A stretch of 64,000 bases of DNA from Hesseltinella vesiculosa (lineage: Eukaryota; Mucoromycota; Mucoromycetes; Mucorales; Cunninghamellaceae). Positions 34,713 to 45,283 of this stretch are shown here, piece after piece. Under the pieces are notes generated by a model. It searched no databases and was not told the DNA's origin. It was given only the letters and a program-made list of their open reading frames with translations. Each line of letters begins with the position of its first letter. The first letter of the stretch is position 1. The stretch covers positions 1 through 64,000 of the forward strand of contig MCGT01000057.1 in the NCBI GenBank assembly GCA_002104935.1. Direction: 5' to 3'. The translations under genes and the position numbers were made by a program.

Positions 34713-37700
34713 ATGTGGAAAGACGATGAGAATGAAAACCAGCCAATGATGGCACATGGAACAGAACCAATCCCACCAACATTATCTTTGGGAAAATCAC
34801 TGTCCCTCTTGCTACATGTCCAAGCTCACACCGTACGACGAGCAGTAAAAACCTGGCGCCAATCTCGTTCCGATGCAACGTCAACTACCGATCCTGTAGT
34901 GCTAGCGCTGATCAGCATTGATAAATGCCTTGATCTCCATCCAGATTCAACAGCTGACGTGTACAATCCACTCAAAACCAAGGTAGCATTACGATTGGTA
35001 TTTTTATCGTGACTTAGGCTAACGACCTTGTTTTCCCCAGGTGCTCAAAAAGGACCCAGCAGCTCTAGAGATTATGCAAGGTTTTGTGCTGTCTTCAAAG
35101 CACTCGACATCCTTTCGTCGAATGCTTGCACAGTCATTGTCCTGTCAATCCACAAAACGCGACCAGTTGGCTGCGATCTTGGTTCTGTCCAGCATTGTCA
35201 AAGAATGGCCTGCTTTGCTATTGACTGGGGATGAACCGGCCGTACACGAAGTGGATCAAGATTTAGCCTCGTCCATGATATTACCTGTCTACGAATTACT
35301 GCAAAGTGTAGGGTAGGTGGAGAAAATATATGCTGGAATGAGGTAACGAGTTTGATGCTCACTGTGGGTTTTTTTTTTCGTGCTGTGATGGGTTAGCGAT
35401 GCACCTACGATCCTCGTCTGTACCGCCTTTGATACCTATTTGAACCTAGTAGCAATGTCCACCGTAAATGTCTGCACTGTCCCTGTCATACCAGCAGCCA
35501 TTATGAAGAAGAGCCCGGTGCTAATTACTGACGTATCGGACCCAACACATGACTTATCGCAAGAGCAATGCCATGGCGTAATCGATCTTTGGAGGCAATG
35601 GTGGTCTGTATGCCAAATGGTGCAAAAGGTAATGACAGAGGACTCAGTGAGAGTGTCTAATCTACCTATATGGTAACTCCGTTTCCCTCCTTTTTTTATT
35701 GTTCTAGTGGAAACCTCAGACGACGTGGGCTCAAATGCCATGGCAGGAACTACAACTATGGATACAGACCTGTTCAGACATTTTGCTACGCGACACGAAA
35801 AGCTGCCGAGCCTTGGTCATGGCAAATGTATGGATCTCCTATAGCTTATCATCCCCCACATACCTTGCCAAACAACCAAAACGCGCATGGCTGATGGCTC
35901 TTGAAGTACGTGATGGCACCTCTCAGCAGGCAAAAGTGATTCTCAATCATTGACACTTTGTGCGTGATTTTTTTTATTATTATTATTTGATAGTCAAAAT
36001 GGGTGCCTGTCCATCTTGCCTGCTATGTTCGTTTACTTTGTCTTTGCCTTTGGGGTGCACCTGACGTGGTTGATGATGTATTGCCTTGGTTACAAAAAGA
36101 CTTTCCTTTGGAAGCTCCTTACGATGGCCTGGGCCAATATTTAGTCCCACTGGTGGTAGTAGATGACATGGATGAAGCCAAGGCATTGCAGCCTCTGCCG
36201 GCAGCTGCGTATCCATATTTGCTACAATATCCTTGGCACAATGATATGGCAAGTGAAAGCACGCTATATTCAGCGATTGTGGAGTGCCTGACACAATGGT
36301 GGTTCTTGCTGGGGGCCAGCCTTGGCTTCTCCCTGCTGCATCAAACGCTGGTGCAGCGCCAATGGCATGAATCTGACCCCCAAGTAACCCTGTGCCTGAC
36401 ATTGGTAGACCAGCTGCTGGAGAGAGACACATCCTCCTCCTTTTGGTAAGTGAGGTGCTCGTCACCGTCGCCACAGCTCGCCCAGTCACAAAGGCTCACT
36501 CCTACATTCATTTTTTTTTATTGCCCATCGCTAGTGAACAAGTCTCTAGAGGTATGATTCAAGGCGTAGCAGTGAATCAGCAGAGTTGTCTGGTACTTAT
36601 CAAATGCTTTCCACATATCCGTAAGTCAATTGATATGAAACCTCGGCTTTTCCATATACTTAGCCACCTTGGGTTTCTTTGGCTCAGATCTAACGACGCT
36701 GCTGCTCTCTTTGATCAACTTAACGGCAAAGGCGACTACCGAGAGGGCCGATCAAGTTGGCAAAGGATTGATTGCAAAAGCTCTCTTACAAGATGAGTCC
36801 GGTGACTTGGTCCTAGTGTACTGTGACTTGATCAGGTAAAGAAAGAAAGGCAGGCCAGGAACCAACAAAAGACTGATAGCTGCATTTGAAAATTTCCACG
36901 TTCAGGAATCTAGCCTACACAAATACGTATCGGGAAAACTTTGAATGTATGACCCTTGGCAGGCTGTCGAGCCCCAGAGACCTTTGCGTGAGAGAGCCAG
37001 TTGAAGCTAAAAAGCTAGATCGAGGTAATAGGATTTTTGCTTTGATTTTATAGGCATGGCAACGTGGCAGGTGCTTACTTTCTTTTTTTTTTTTTTAGAA
37101 CAGCAAGCCCAGGTGCTGCGCTTACTGGACAGCGTGCAATTATGGAGCAGTCGGGCAACCGAGCCAAGTTTATCTCATGTTGCACAGCTCATGGTAGACA
37201 AGGCATATGACTCTCCTCGGGAAGAATTTTACATTTGGGTTTGGCAGAAGTTAGCCTTGCCTATTATGCAAAAAGGCTCTGTGATGTCTGTGGTAATCCA
37301 ACGGTGCACTGACGTCATGGCTCGCCAGAAAGAGTAGGTTATTATTATAATTAGTTTTTACTGACCAGCGTCGAGACAGAAAATAGCACAAGCTTACACT
37401 TTTTTATTTGCTATTTGTTTGCCGTAGATTGCTGGAATGGGTCCAAAGCCGTCCCCTGGCCAACGACTCTTGGCAATTCATGGTGCTGCTACCTTTACTC
37501 ATACTGAAGGTGAGAATATAATTCGATATAGGGCGGGTTCAAGTCGACATTCCTTACTCTTTACCCATTCCACTCATAGGTTTTTCCAAAGCAAGCCTAT
37601 GCCAACATCAGCCTACCCATGGCCCTAGTTCAGAGATGGGCGTCCAGATGGCCTGCAGCAGCATTCGGGACCTTCAAAACAAGCCAAGAGTCTTCACCAG

Positions 37701-37891
37701 AAGATCCACTGTCCATTGCGTTGGCCGATGCACTTTTACTGAGGTAGGAAGTGTCATCGGGCATAAAACGAGGCAAAGATTAAGCATGCTTATTTTTTTT
37801 TAGGTGCGAAGCCTTGGCACACGTACAGAAAACAGCGTCGATTCTCCAGCTTCTCCAAGATTTATTGCTGAAAATATTCTATGAAAGTTGA
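34713..37891 (+). CDS. Large all-helical protein, unknown (12 exons)
   Basis: Exons 34713-34982, 35041-35312, 35397-35628, 35708-35905, 35994-36445, 36535-36620, 36664-36835, 36906-37024, 37099-37333, 37428-37509, 37580-37743 and 37804-37891 join in one frame (789 residues). Every boundary has GT-AG signals, which itself argues for a real gene. Leu-rich amphipathic helices run throughout (LSLGKSLSLLLHVQAHTV, DQLAAILVLSSIVKEWPALL, ILQLLQDLLLKIF), as in HEAT/ARM-like scaffolds. Trp and Cys are frequent. No catalytic motif, transmembrane segment or zinc ligand set stands out. I do not recognise the family. The N-terminus is short of typical HEAT giants, so an upstream exon is possible. Confidence 0.72.
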
Positions 37892-38286
37892 GTGTTCTTA
37901 CCATAATTAAAAAAAGAGGGGTAGTTTGCGTGTGGCGAAAGGGCAATTTCTCTTCCAGTTTCCACAACTTCTTGGTCAAAAGCGAGAGCGAGGAGGTAGA
38001 CCCTGAGATTATCCGTGTCATCGCCATACTAGAAGAGAAGTATGACATCATCCCATCTATTTTTTGCTTAATATTTCCACCAATCCGTTTTTCGCCCACT
38101 TGGCACCCGTGTCTATTGGAAATAGGCAGCCAAATATCATGCAAATCGGCCAAGGTTAAATTATAGTAATGCTTACAGGTAACCCTCGGCTTATTGCTGC
38201 TACCCAGCATGCTAAATATTTAATCATGAGTCAAAGGTTCAATAGCATCAGGTGAAAATGTAAAATAGGGATTCATGAATGGTGGC

Positions 38287-38318
<32 letters not shown>

Positions 38319-38763
38319 GGGGCATGCTCACGCTGCTCACAATCATGCTCACGCTGCTCACAATCATGCTTACACTGCTCACGATCATGCTCAAGGTGAT
38401 CACGGAGCATGCCCACGTGTGAGCTACACTTGCATAAAAGCATGCTTCCCCAGCCAAAGTCTGGCCGGAGTAGAGGGAATGCAGTGATGTCGGCCAAAGT
38501 CTAAACCGTCTGCTTGTTATCAATTTTTGCCTAGTGGTAGCTAGTAGTAGGTAATGATTTTTGACAAAGTATGTATTGGCCATGCTGGGTTACAAAGTGA
38601 AGTATTAGAGAGATGCATACACGGTCACTCGACCAAATTTTAGCTGGGAAAAGACAGCAGCAAATGCGTTGCCAACCTCAGCACGACCCTTAAACTATCC
38701 AACGAGGAGAGTTTGATGACATGATGATTCTTTTAGTGGTTTCTGTGATGATCAATCTTGATA
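37892..38763. other. Intergenic with poly(A) and minisatellite
   Basis: Between the helical-protein gene and the TIR element. Includes an A31 run (38287-38317) and a 21-bp tandem repeat listed separately. A short frame at 37888-38166 looks coding-like (EEVDPEIIRVIAILEEKY), but I found no way to splice it to the upstream gene. Confidence 0.4.
38322..38412. repeat. 21-bp tandem repeat, about 4 units
   Basis: Units of CATGCTCACGCTGCTCACAAT with increasing divergence (third CATGCTTACACTGCTCACGAT, fourth CATGCTCAAGGTGATCACGGA). It lies immediately after the 31-nt poly(A) run. Confidence 0.8.
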
Positions 38764-38839
38764 GATACAGTCAATATCATTTAAACTTATAAAAATGGAT
38801 TTGGGATTTTCGAAAAAAATAAAAGTTATTAGTTTTGGC

Positions 38840-39292
38840 TTAATGCTTTGTATGGCATTTCCGTGTAACATTCATGACCAAAAAGAGCGACACAGTGCCG
38901 TTTTTATTTTGGCTCAAAAGAGTGGAAACTTTTTTTTGCTTCGATCTGCTTCTGATGCTTGACTCTAGTTCTGAGGCAACTTTGCCCAATATAATAGACA
39001 GTTCCATTTCAGTTTCAGTGTTGAATGGAATTGCATTCATAGTGTTGTTGACAAGCATGGCAAAGTGATGAAGGTCCTTGATTGATGTCTCATCGTCCGT
39101 GCCAGCGACTTCTTCCAGTTGCTTATTTTCTGTGTTCATGTCAAAACCATGGCTGACACCATCAGCATTGTCGTTCTTCAAGTTGAATAAGAGCATCAAA
39201 TCGTTAAATGTAACATCTTTGCCAGTATCCCAGTGCACTGGGAAGGTTAAGTTGTCATGGTCAATTTCACTGGCAGAGGCAATATCGTCCAT
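38840..39292 (-). CDS. Hypothetical protein inside the TIR element
   Basis: Minus-strand frame of 150 residues starting MDDIASASEIDHDNLTFPVH, with WDTGKDVTFNDLMLLFNL next and an acidic, helical C-terminal half. On the same strand but another frame, sequence just upstream (about 39365-39300) reads MASTESMTQSTDATIARLKN then AGLPK. That suggests the original start lay near 39365-39372 and a frameshift or small intron separates the parts. I recognise no domain, and it is not an obvious transposase. It may be the element's own gene or captured host sequence. Confidence 0.4.
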   Translation of the reverse strand: MDDIASASEIDHDNLTFPVHWDTGKDVTFNDLMLLFNLKNDNADGVSHGFDMNTENKQLEEVAGTDDETSIKDLHHFAMLVNNTMNAIPFNTETEMELSIILGKVASELESSIRSRSKQKKVSTLLSQNKNGTVSLFLVMNVTRKCHTKH

Positions 39293-39644
39293 GATGCCTT
39301 CGGGAGACCGGCATTTTTGAGTCTTGCGATAGTGGCGTCCGTTGACTGAGTCATGCTTTCAGTGCTGGCCATTTCTTCGCGTTCTAGTGATCTTAGCTCC
39401 GTCGGAGGAGGCTTCAAAAATTCCCGTTTTTACGAAGCAGTCCTTACCGTAATGGCTGCGGACGTGTCACCGTTCCACGCCATTATTGCAATGAAAATTG
39501 CTATCTTCGCTTTGATTTTTTATAGGTCACTCCCTTTCATATTCTTGAGGGCTTTCTGCAGCGCGAAGGACATGCTAGTACTGACTGGCTGTGTTACTGT
39601 AAAAGGTAAAAATATTATTTCTACATTTCCAAGGCACTTTTTCA

Positions 39645-40143
39645 GCTCATCTCGAAAAAAAAATTGGTCTCCAGGACACGCGTGGAAACCGTCAAAGTCT
39701 GAAAAAGCAATTGCGGGGACGGAAACCAAATCATCCCGGGTTCGAAAAAAAACCCATATTTAGACATGGCAAGAAAAGTGTAATGTTTAAGCAAATACTT
39801 GCCTTCAAAGGGAATGAAAATAATTGTGAGCGATATATTTTTCTTTATATGGGTGATGGATTTTTTGAAAATATACTTTCCTAAAAAGTATAATTGCTAC
39901 TTTTTTAGAAAGTATATTTTCAAAAAATCCATCACCCATATAAAGAAAAATATATCGCTCACAATTATTTTCATTCCCTTTGAAGGCAAGTATTTGCTTA
40001 AACATTACACTTTTCTTGCCATGTCTAAATATGGGTTTTTTTTCGAACCCGGGATGATTTGGTTTCCGTCCCCGCAATTGCTTTTTCAGACTTTGACGGT
40101 TTTCACGCGTGTCCTGGAGACCAATTTTTTTTTCGAGATGAGC
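39645..40143. repeat. 499-bp near-perfect palindrome
   Basis: From GCTCATCTCGAAAAAAAAAT (39645) to ATTTTTTTTTCGAGATGAGC (ending 40143) the sequence reads almost the same on both strands. Arms are about 240 bp and meet around 39894, with a few mismatches only at the centre (CTAAAAAGTATAATTGCTAC). The arms include CCCGGGTTCGAAAAAAAACC and its reverse complement. No target duplication is visible at its ends. It sits inside the TIR element. It would form a very long hairpin in DNA or RNA. Confidence 0.9.
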
Positions 40144-40677
40144 GCACTCTGTCCTCAAAACAACATTCCCAAGCTTAATCCAAGTGAACTAGAGCAGTTT
40201 TTTTTTTGTGCATCGTTTTTCCTTTCAGATTTTTTTCTGGGAGAGTACAGTATATTTTGCGCCTTCAATTTTTTTTTCAAAACCTTCTGTACCTTTGTAC
40301 ACCATCGCCATGTTTTTTTTTTCCCGGGTAGTTCATAGATCTGACATCTTTTTTGGGGGGGTTTAAACACCGATGTTAAAATTGTCACCGCAGCCAATTC
40401 TGCCTGCGGATATTTGCAACGCTCTTTTTTGATACGGCTAACATGGCCCCGAGTTCTGTTTTATTTGTTTTACCATAAAAACCACAAGAAATGAAAAAAG
40501 GGGCATATTAGGAATTCGGAGATTTAGTTATCCATCACAGAAAACTAAAAAGTTACTAGTTTTTTTCACTATCGGCTGAGCGTAACCATGTTTACGCCCT
40601 GTGCAACGACTCAGTGTCAGCAAAAATACAAGTTATAACTTTATCAAACTATAAGTTTAAATGATATTGACTGTATC

Positions 40678-41202
40678 AGCTCATTCAAAGCAGGCCTAGG
40701 TGCCGTCCATACATTTTATTTTTTTTTTAAAAAAAAAAAAAAGCTGGGACGGCTGTGACAAGCCCATTGTGGTCAACAATCGCATTAGATCCACGACGCT
40801 CCATGCAATGGGAGAGTCAAAAAGGAAAACAGCAGTTTTATAACATGATGAAAAAAAAAATGACAGGCGTATGGGACACGTCATGAAACCGTTGCCCTGG
40901 CCCGAAAACCATGCTGCCGTCCAGTCTTTCCAAATGGCGTCAAGGATTTTCCGGCACTCAGCATTTTGACGACTCATGCCCATACTATATCAAACATCAA
41001 GCTGCTCAAACATGGACGTAGTGAAAAAAAATAGAAGCTATACTGACATCACGACATGGTCCTCCAGACAGGAGGCGGCCACTAGCCTGCTTCCGTTGAT
41101 CGTGCAGGGTGGCTTGCATTTGGTTTTACTGCATATGACAGATTGACAAGAGAGAGAGAGAGAGAGATAGAGATGGTATAAGGCAATAAAAGATCCAGCT
41201 GC
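40678..41202. other. Intergenic
   Basis: Short interval with an A14 run near 40730 and a GA microsatellite near 41151-41170. No gene. Confidence 0.4.
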
Positions 41203-42531
41203 CTAGAACGTGTGAGTGGTACGTGTGGTGATAAAAGGCGGCTCTGAAGAGGAGAGGTCGTTGGATGACATAGGCGACTGGCTCGGTGAGGCAGAGATGG
41301 GGTGGTGCTGAGGCTCAAGTTGGGTGGAGGTTGAGGACAAGGAGGGATCAGGATGGGAGGAGAGCACACGTGACGTTAATCTTGGTGCAGGCAGGCCCGA
41401 GGAAGTGGTGCTGTGTTGATGCTCCAAATCATGCTCATGCATTGAGGCAAGCGAGGGCGTGAGAGGAGCTGCAGGGCCGCAATAGCACAGAGAAAAAGGA
41501 AATGGCCACGGCTGCTGCGTAAGTGATGATTCCGAAAAGAAGTGGTGGTCTGGCAACGCTACATTGAACAGCAATTGCCACAAGTAGGCCAGGAATGCCA
41601 AGATCAACACTGACGTAAGCATAACATAAACCAGCCGTGTCAGTTGATATGGTTTGTCCAGAGAAGTCACCAGCAACCAATAGCCGCTGATGTAGCCCGT
41701 ATGCGCGACCAAATCAATGCCAAGGATGGCGCTGAATGCTCCTGAAAATGACGTTGTCAGTAAAAGTGTGTGCTTTATGCTGATCAAGACCAGCACCACT
41801 GTAAAAAACGGAAAAATGATAATGAATGCCAGTCTGCCAGCCGTCTAACAAAAAGAAAAAAAAATGAGCACCTCCCCCTTCCTGATTTTTTTTTCCATGT
41901 GGTACCTGAGCAATCACCAAATCCTCTTGCCAGCAACAAATGAAGAGCGCCAGCGTCAATCCACCGAGCACTAAATGTCGGGAAGAGGTAAGAATTTTTT
42001 TTTCTTGGTTAAAATAATGAAATGACTTGCGAGGAATTGTTATCACGCAGAAAAGATAATAGCGATAAAAGGCCATGGCCGCCAAAAGACCGAGGCAAAC
42101 GGGCACTAAAAACATGGTGATGGCATCATTTTGATAGCCGCCTTGTGAGCGGGCATTGATAAAGATGACCCATGTGACACCACCTGTTCTTTGCAAACAC
42201 GTTTGTAGGGCGAAAAAAGGTCGTGATCAGTGACAGGCGAAAAGAGATGCTAAAATCATACATGTGAGTAAGAACCCAACGACGGCAATGGAGAATTGCA
42301 CATAGTGCACGCCAAAAGCCATCAAATAGACTCCGCACAGGATGAGGATGCCACTGACGACTGCCATTTGATAGGTGATGTCGGTCGAGCCATAAAGATT
42401 CACTGTAAAATAAGAAGGATCGAAAAATGGATTGTTAGTTTATCTTGTTTTCGAGATCGTCGTTGACTTTTGCAGGCAAGGTAACACGTACGCTCGGCTA
42501 TATCGTCCAATTGCAACATGCTTGTATTCAT
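41203..42531 (-). CDS. Multi-pass membrane protein, TMEM198/DUF4203-like
   Basis: Exons 42492-42531, 42262-42402, 41906-42183 and 41203-41844 give 366 residues in one frame. About seven hydrophobic segments are visible: SGILILCGVYLMAFGVHYVQ, FSIAVVGFLLT, MFLVPVCLGLLAAMAFYRYY, VLGGLTLALFI, RLAFIIIFPFFTVVLVLI, SGAFSAILGIDLVA and LTRLVYVMLTSVLILAFLAY. The spacing resembles TMEM198-type proteins. The tail is Ser/Thr/Pro/His-rich and cytosolic in character. Two doubts remain. A poly(A)-rich stretch near 42000 looks intronic but no splice pair keeps the frame. And near 41540 the +1 frame encodes a good membrane segment (LLFGIITYAAAVAISFFSVL), which could mean an assembly indel or missed splice. Confidence 0.68.
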
Positions 42532-43114
42532 GATGCTCCTGCTGATTTTCAGGGCGTTGTCAGCCTATTATTATTATTATTTTTTCTAGCTTGGAGATGC
42601 TGAAAATGGCGCGCAAAACAGTAATGCCGAGGAGAAAAAAAATATGGGAAAGAACAAAAAGTGAAAGCTCGTAAAGAAAGGGGAGGCTGAATAAATATTG
42701 GGGAGTTCTCTGTCTGCTGAGGGCGTTGTATGTTTATTGTTTGCATCAAAGCAGTACGGTTTGACTGTCAAATAAACAGGGTGACTGAACGCAGTTTGTA
42801 CTGACAGCGTCAAGTGCTGATGGCCTGAGTGTGTTTTACTCCTTTTTTTTTTCCAAATCTGAAATTTTTGTAAATGCAGGAGAGCTGCAGCAAAGAGTGT
42901 TTTTGCTTTCTTCTCGTTCTATGCAGCGACTCTCTTCCAATTGACAATGCACATGCTCAGCCTTTTTTTTTTTTTTTTTTGTTTTATTTTCTTGCCCAGC
43001 TTTTCTTAAAAGCAAGCAATGGGGATGGATGGTGAAAGGCACTTGCACAAACAAGCACATGGTCGATCTATTCAACTCTAACAAGGTCGGGAGGTCGGTT
43101 GAGTGATCAGCTCA
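42532..43114. other. Intergenic
   Basis: 583 bp between the 5' end of the membrane-protein gene and the 3' end of rad18. T20 run near 42962 and a (TTA)n run near 42568. No gene. Confidence 0.4.
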
Positions 43115-44691
43115 TCAAGGGGCAGCAGCATCCGATCGAGGCATATCTACTAGCATAAAAAAAAAAAAAAAGATAAAAAAATTGGCGCGCGTATTTTCTG
43201 TTTCGTTCATTACCTGAACCGCCGCCACCAGCAGCTGCGGAAGAAGAGGCCTTGGCTTTCTGTCGTTTTTTTGCTTTTTCGATAAGCATTTGGAATTCAT
43301 CGCCGTACTTTTCCTGGAGAGGTTGAAGGAGGTGAGTAGGTTAGAGTTCGAAGGACGTTGCCCATGCGTCTTATTGTTACCTTGTGCTCAGAGACGTCAG
43401 GCATGGCGCGTTTGGAGGAAGAGCGTGAAGTAACATAGAAATGCTCGGCCTGTTTCAGCTGTTTCAGCAGCACTGTAAAGTCGACGGGGTCTTTGGCATC
43501 CATGTTTGCATTGTACAAGATCATGTATTCACGGTATCGCCATACACATAGACTTCGATCGCCATTATCTGGGAGACCCAAATCCTTGAGATGCATTGAA
43601 ATGCAATAAAATTGAGTGGCATGCATCCCGATTTATCTGTGTGGTCGCTTACCTTGAGCAGCCGTTTCATGTCTTTTTCTTTGTACATGTCGTAGGCGAT
43701 TTTCTGTGGTTTCTTCCCAAGGTACCTAAATTGCCAAGCGGCGGAAGTGGGATTTTGAGCGACGTGTCCCAAAGTGGCAACGTCTCTAGGCACCTACTTT
43801 TTCTTTCCTAACCCTAGTGACTGAGTATGGATTGGCGGAATAGGAGAGAGGGAGGGTTAGATCTACCAGAGACGCTCAATGAACAGCCTACCGAGTTTGT
43901 TTTATGGACAGGTGGTGTTTCAGGTATCCTGCTGTCGCCATCCACACAGCGATTAGCATGGCTGTTCAGCACGGCCAGAGGCATTTTTTGTAGGCAAAAT
44001 GGGCAAGTGCCAAGCTCAGGATCTAGTACAGTGACGAATATAGGTGAGATTATTGCAAAGACAAGCTGATCCGCTCTAGTTCCTTACTTTCGGAGGCGGC
44101 GGTGGTATCGACGAGGCGTCTGGAGCGTCGATTGGCGGTAGATATCTCGTTCATTGGCATGAAATCTTCATCATCCAAAAGCGCAGCGGCAGGCTGTTTT
44201 TGTGAAGTGGGGCGATAGTGGCTGTTACGCTGAGTGGAGCTGGCAGGTTGCTCAGGCAACAGGGGTGCGCTCGATTCTGTAGAGAAGAAAGTGAGGACAT
44301 GGGTAGGTCAAAATCGAGCATTGGTTGGTACCTGGTTCTGTTTCTTGCATGTCCAAGACTAGTTTTCTACGAATAAACCGTGGCGATCAGTCTGAGATGG
44401 AGAGAGATCTGTTTGGGCTTACCTAGCATTGTTTTTCCAGGTTTGGACCAGGTTATCGAGATCAAAGTTATTGTGAAGTTGAGAATCATGGCATGTCTTT
44501 CTGCATTTCGGGCAACATTGTTCTTGTGAGAGCGACTTCCGAATGCACATTGCACAAAAGGAATGTGAGCAAGTGGATAAGATCATGGCTGTGTTGTAGA
44601 ATTCTTTGCAAATCGGACAACGCATATGCTCATCGAAGCTTTGTAGGTGCTCATTGTTGAAATCCAAAGGGTCATCAATCGTGTCATCCAT
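43115..44691 (-). CDS. rad18: E3 ubiquitin ligase Rad18 (post-replication repair)
   Basis: Eight exons (44423-44691, 44332-44366, 44088-44276, 43892-44022, 43653-43793, 43381-43584, 43214-43313, 43115-43149) give 367 residues. Domains in order: RING at residues about 25-65 (CPICKEF, CSHSFCAMCI, CPKC); UBZ4-type zinc finger CPFCLQKMPLAVLNSHANRC (C-x2-C...H-x3-C); and a SAP domain, KEKDMKRLLKDLGLPDNGDR followed by YREYMILYNANMDAKDP. This is the Rad18 order. With Rad6 it monoubiquitylates PCNA at stalled forks to start translesion synthesis. The NANMD-x-x-x-P stretch is a Rad18 hallmark. The Ala/Gly-rich C-terminus is short. It is divergent from the prolidase gene, with 592 bp shared upstream sequence. 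Confidence 0.95.
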
Positions 44692-45283
44692 GGTAAACGG
44701 CAGCAGAATGGACGTTGAAAAAGAGAGAGGGAAAACAAATAGCAACCGCGTTTTTTTTTTTTTTTTTTTTTTGCGTTTGATTTTGGCGCCCGTGCCTTTT
44801 TTTTTCGTGGGCCAGCTGTCATGCTGTGGCAAAGCAGTGCAAGCCAATTCGCCAACGGACAATACATTTTAGAGGTGATCATTTCATGGATGCTATGTAT
44901 ACCCGAGCTTGGGCTCTTTCAAGTGTGGGTGGGAGTCGCTGACGACATTCGGTAGGGTAACCCCACAAAAACGTGACTTTTAGCCCTATTGACCAATTTG
45001 GTCCATTTCTGCTGCACTCAATCAGGCCATTTCTTCATTTGGGACTCATAAAAAGGAGAGAGGAAACCATGAATGGTTTAGTAACCATTGCAATGGGCTT
45101 GTCTTGTTCAACCAGGAACGGGGCAAAGCCTTTTCCCCAACATTGAGCTGGCTGTGATTCTTTGGGTCTAGTTTTCGGGGCGGCCGCAGAAAAGATTTTT
45201 CGCACGCACAAAAACTCTATTTTTTTTTTTTTTACCCTGCTTTTCTTTTCTTTTTCCTCGCTTTTTCTCCATTGGATTTCATC
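44692..45283. other. Divergent promoter region, rad18 and prolidase
   Basis: 592 bp. Contains T22 near 44751 and T13 near 45219, close to each start. No gene seen. It likely serves both genes. Confidence 0.4.

Larger units (their letters stand above)
38764..40677. mobile_element. TIR element with TA target duplication, Tc1/mariner-like ends
   Basis: The 28-bp word at 38764-38791 (GATACAGTCAATATCATTTA then AACTTATA) is the exact reverse complement of 40650-40677. If the ends are CAGTCAATATC..., each terminus is flanked by TA (38766-38767 and 40674-40675), matching Tc1/mariner insertion. The element is then 38768-40673, about 1.9 kb. It encodes no recognisable DDE transposase. A minus-strand frame (38840-39292) and a huge palindrome occupy the interior. 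I read it as a non-autonomous element. The superfamily assignment rests only on the TA and CAGT termini. Confidence 0.72.

Noticed and set aside
37530..37550. GGTTCAAGTC resembling a tRNA B box
   Set aside because: No A box or cloverleaf can be drawn, and it lies inside a well-defined intron of the helical-protein gene.
39730..39760. CCCGGGTTCGAA resembling a tRNA T-arm
   Set aside because: Part of the palindrome arm; no paired acceptor or anticodon arm.
39799..40338. 179-residue forward ORF across the palindrome
   Set aside because: Mostly Phe/Ile/Lys-rich translation of the inverted arms; no domain, and its reverse-strand twin is equally open.
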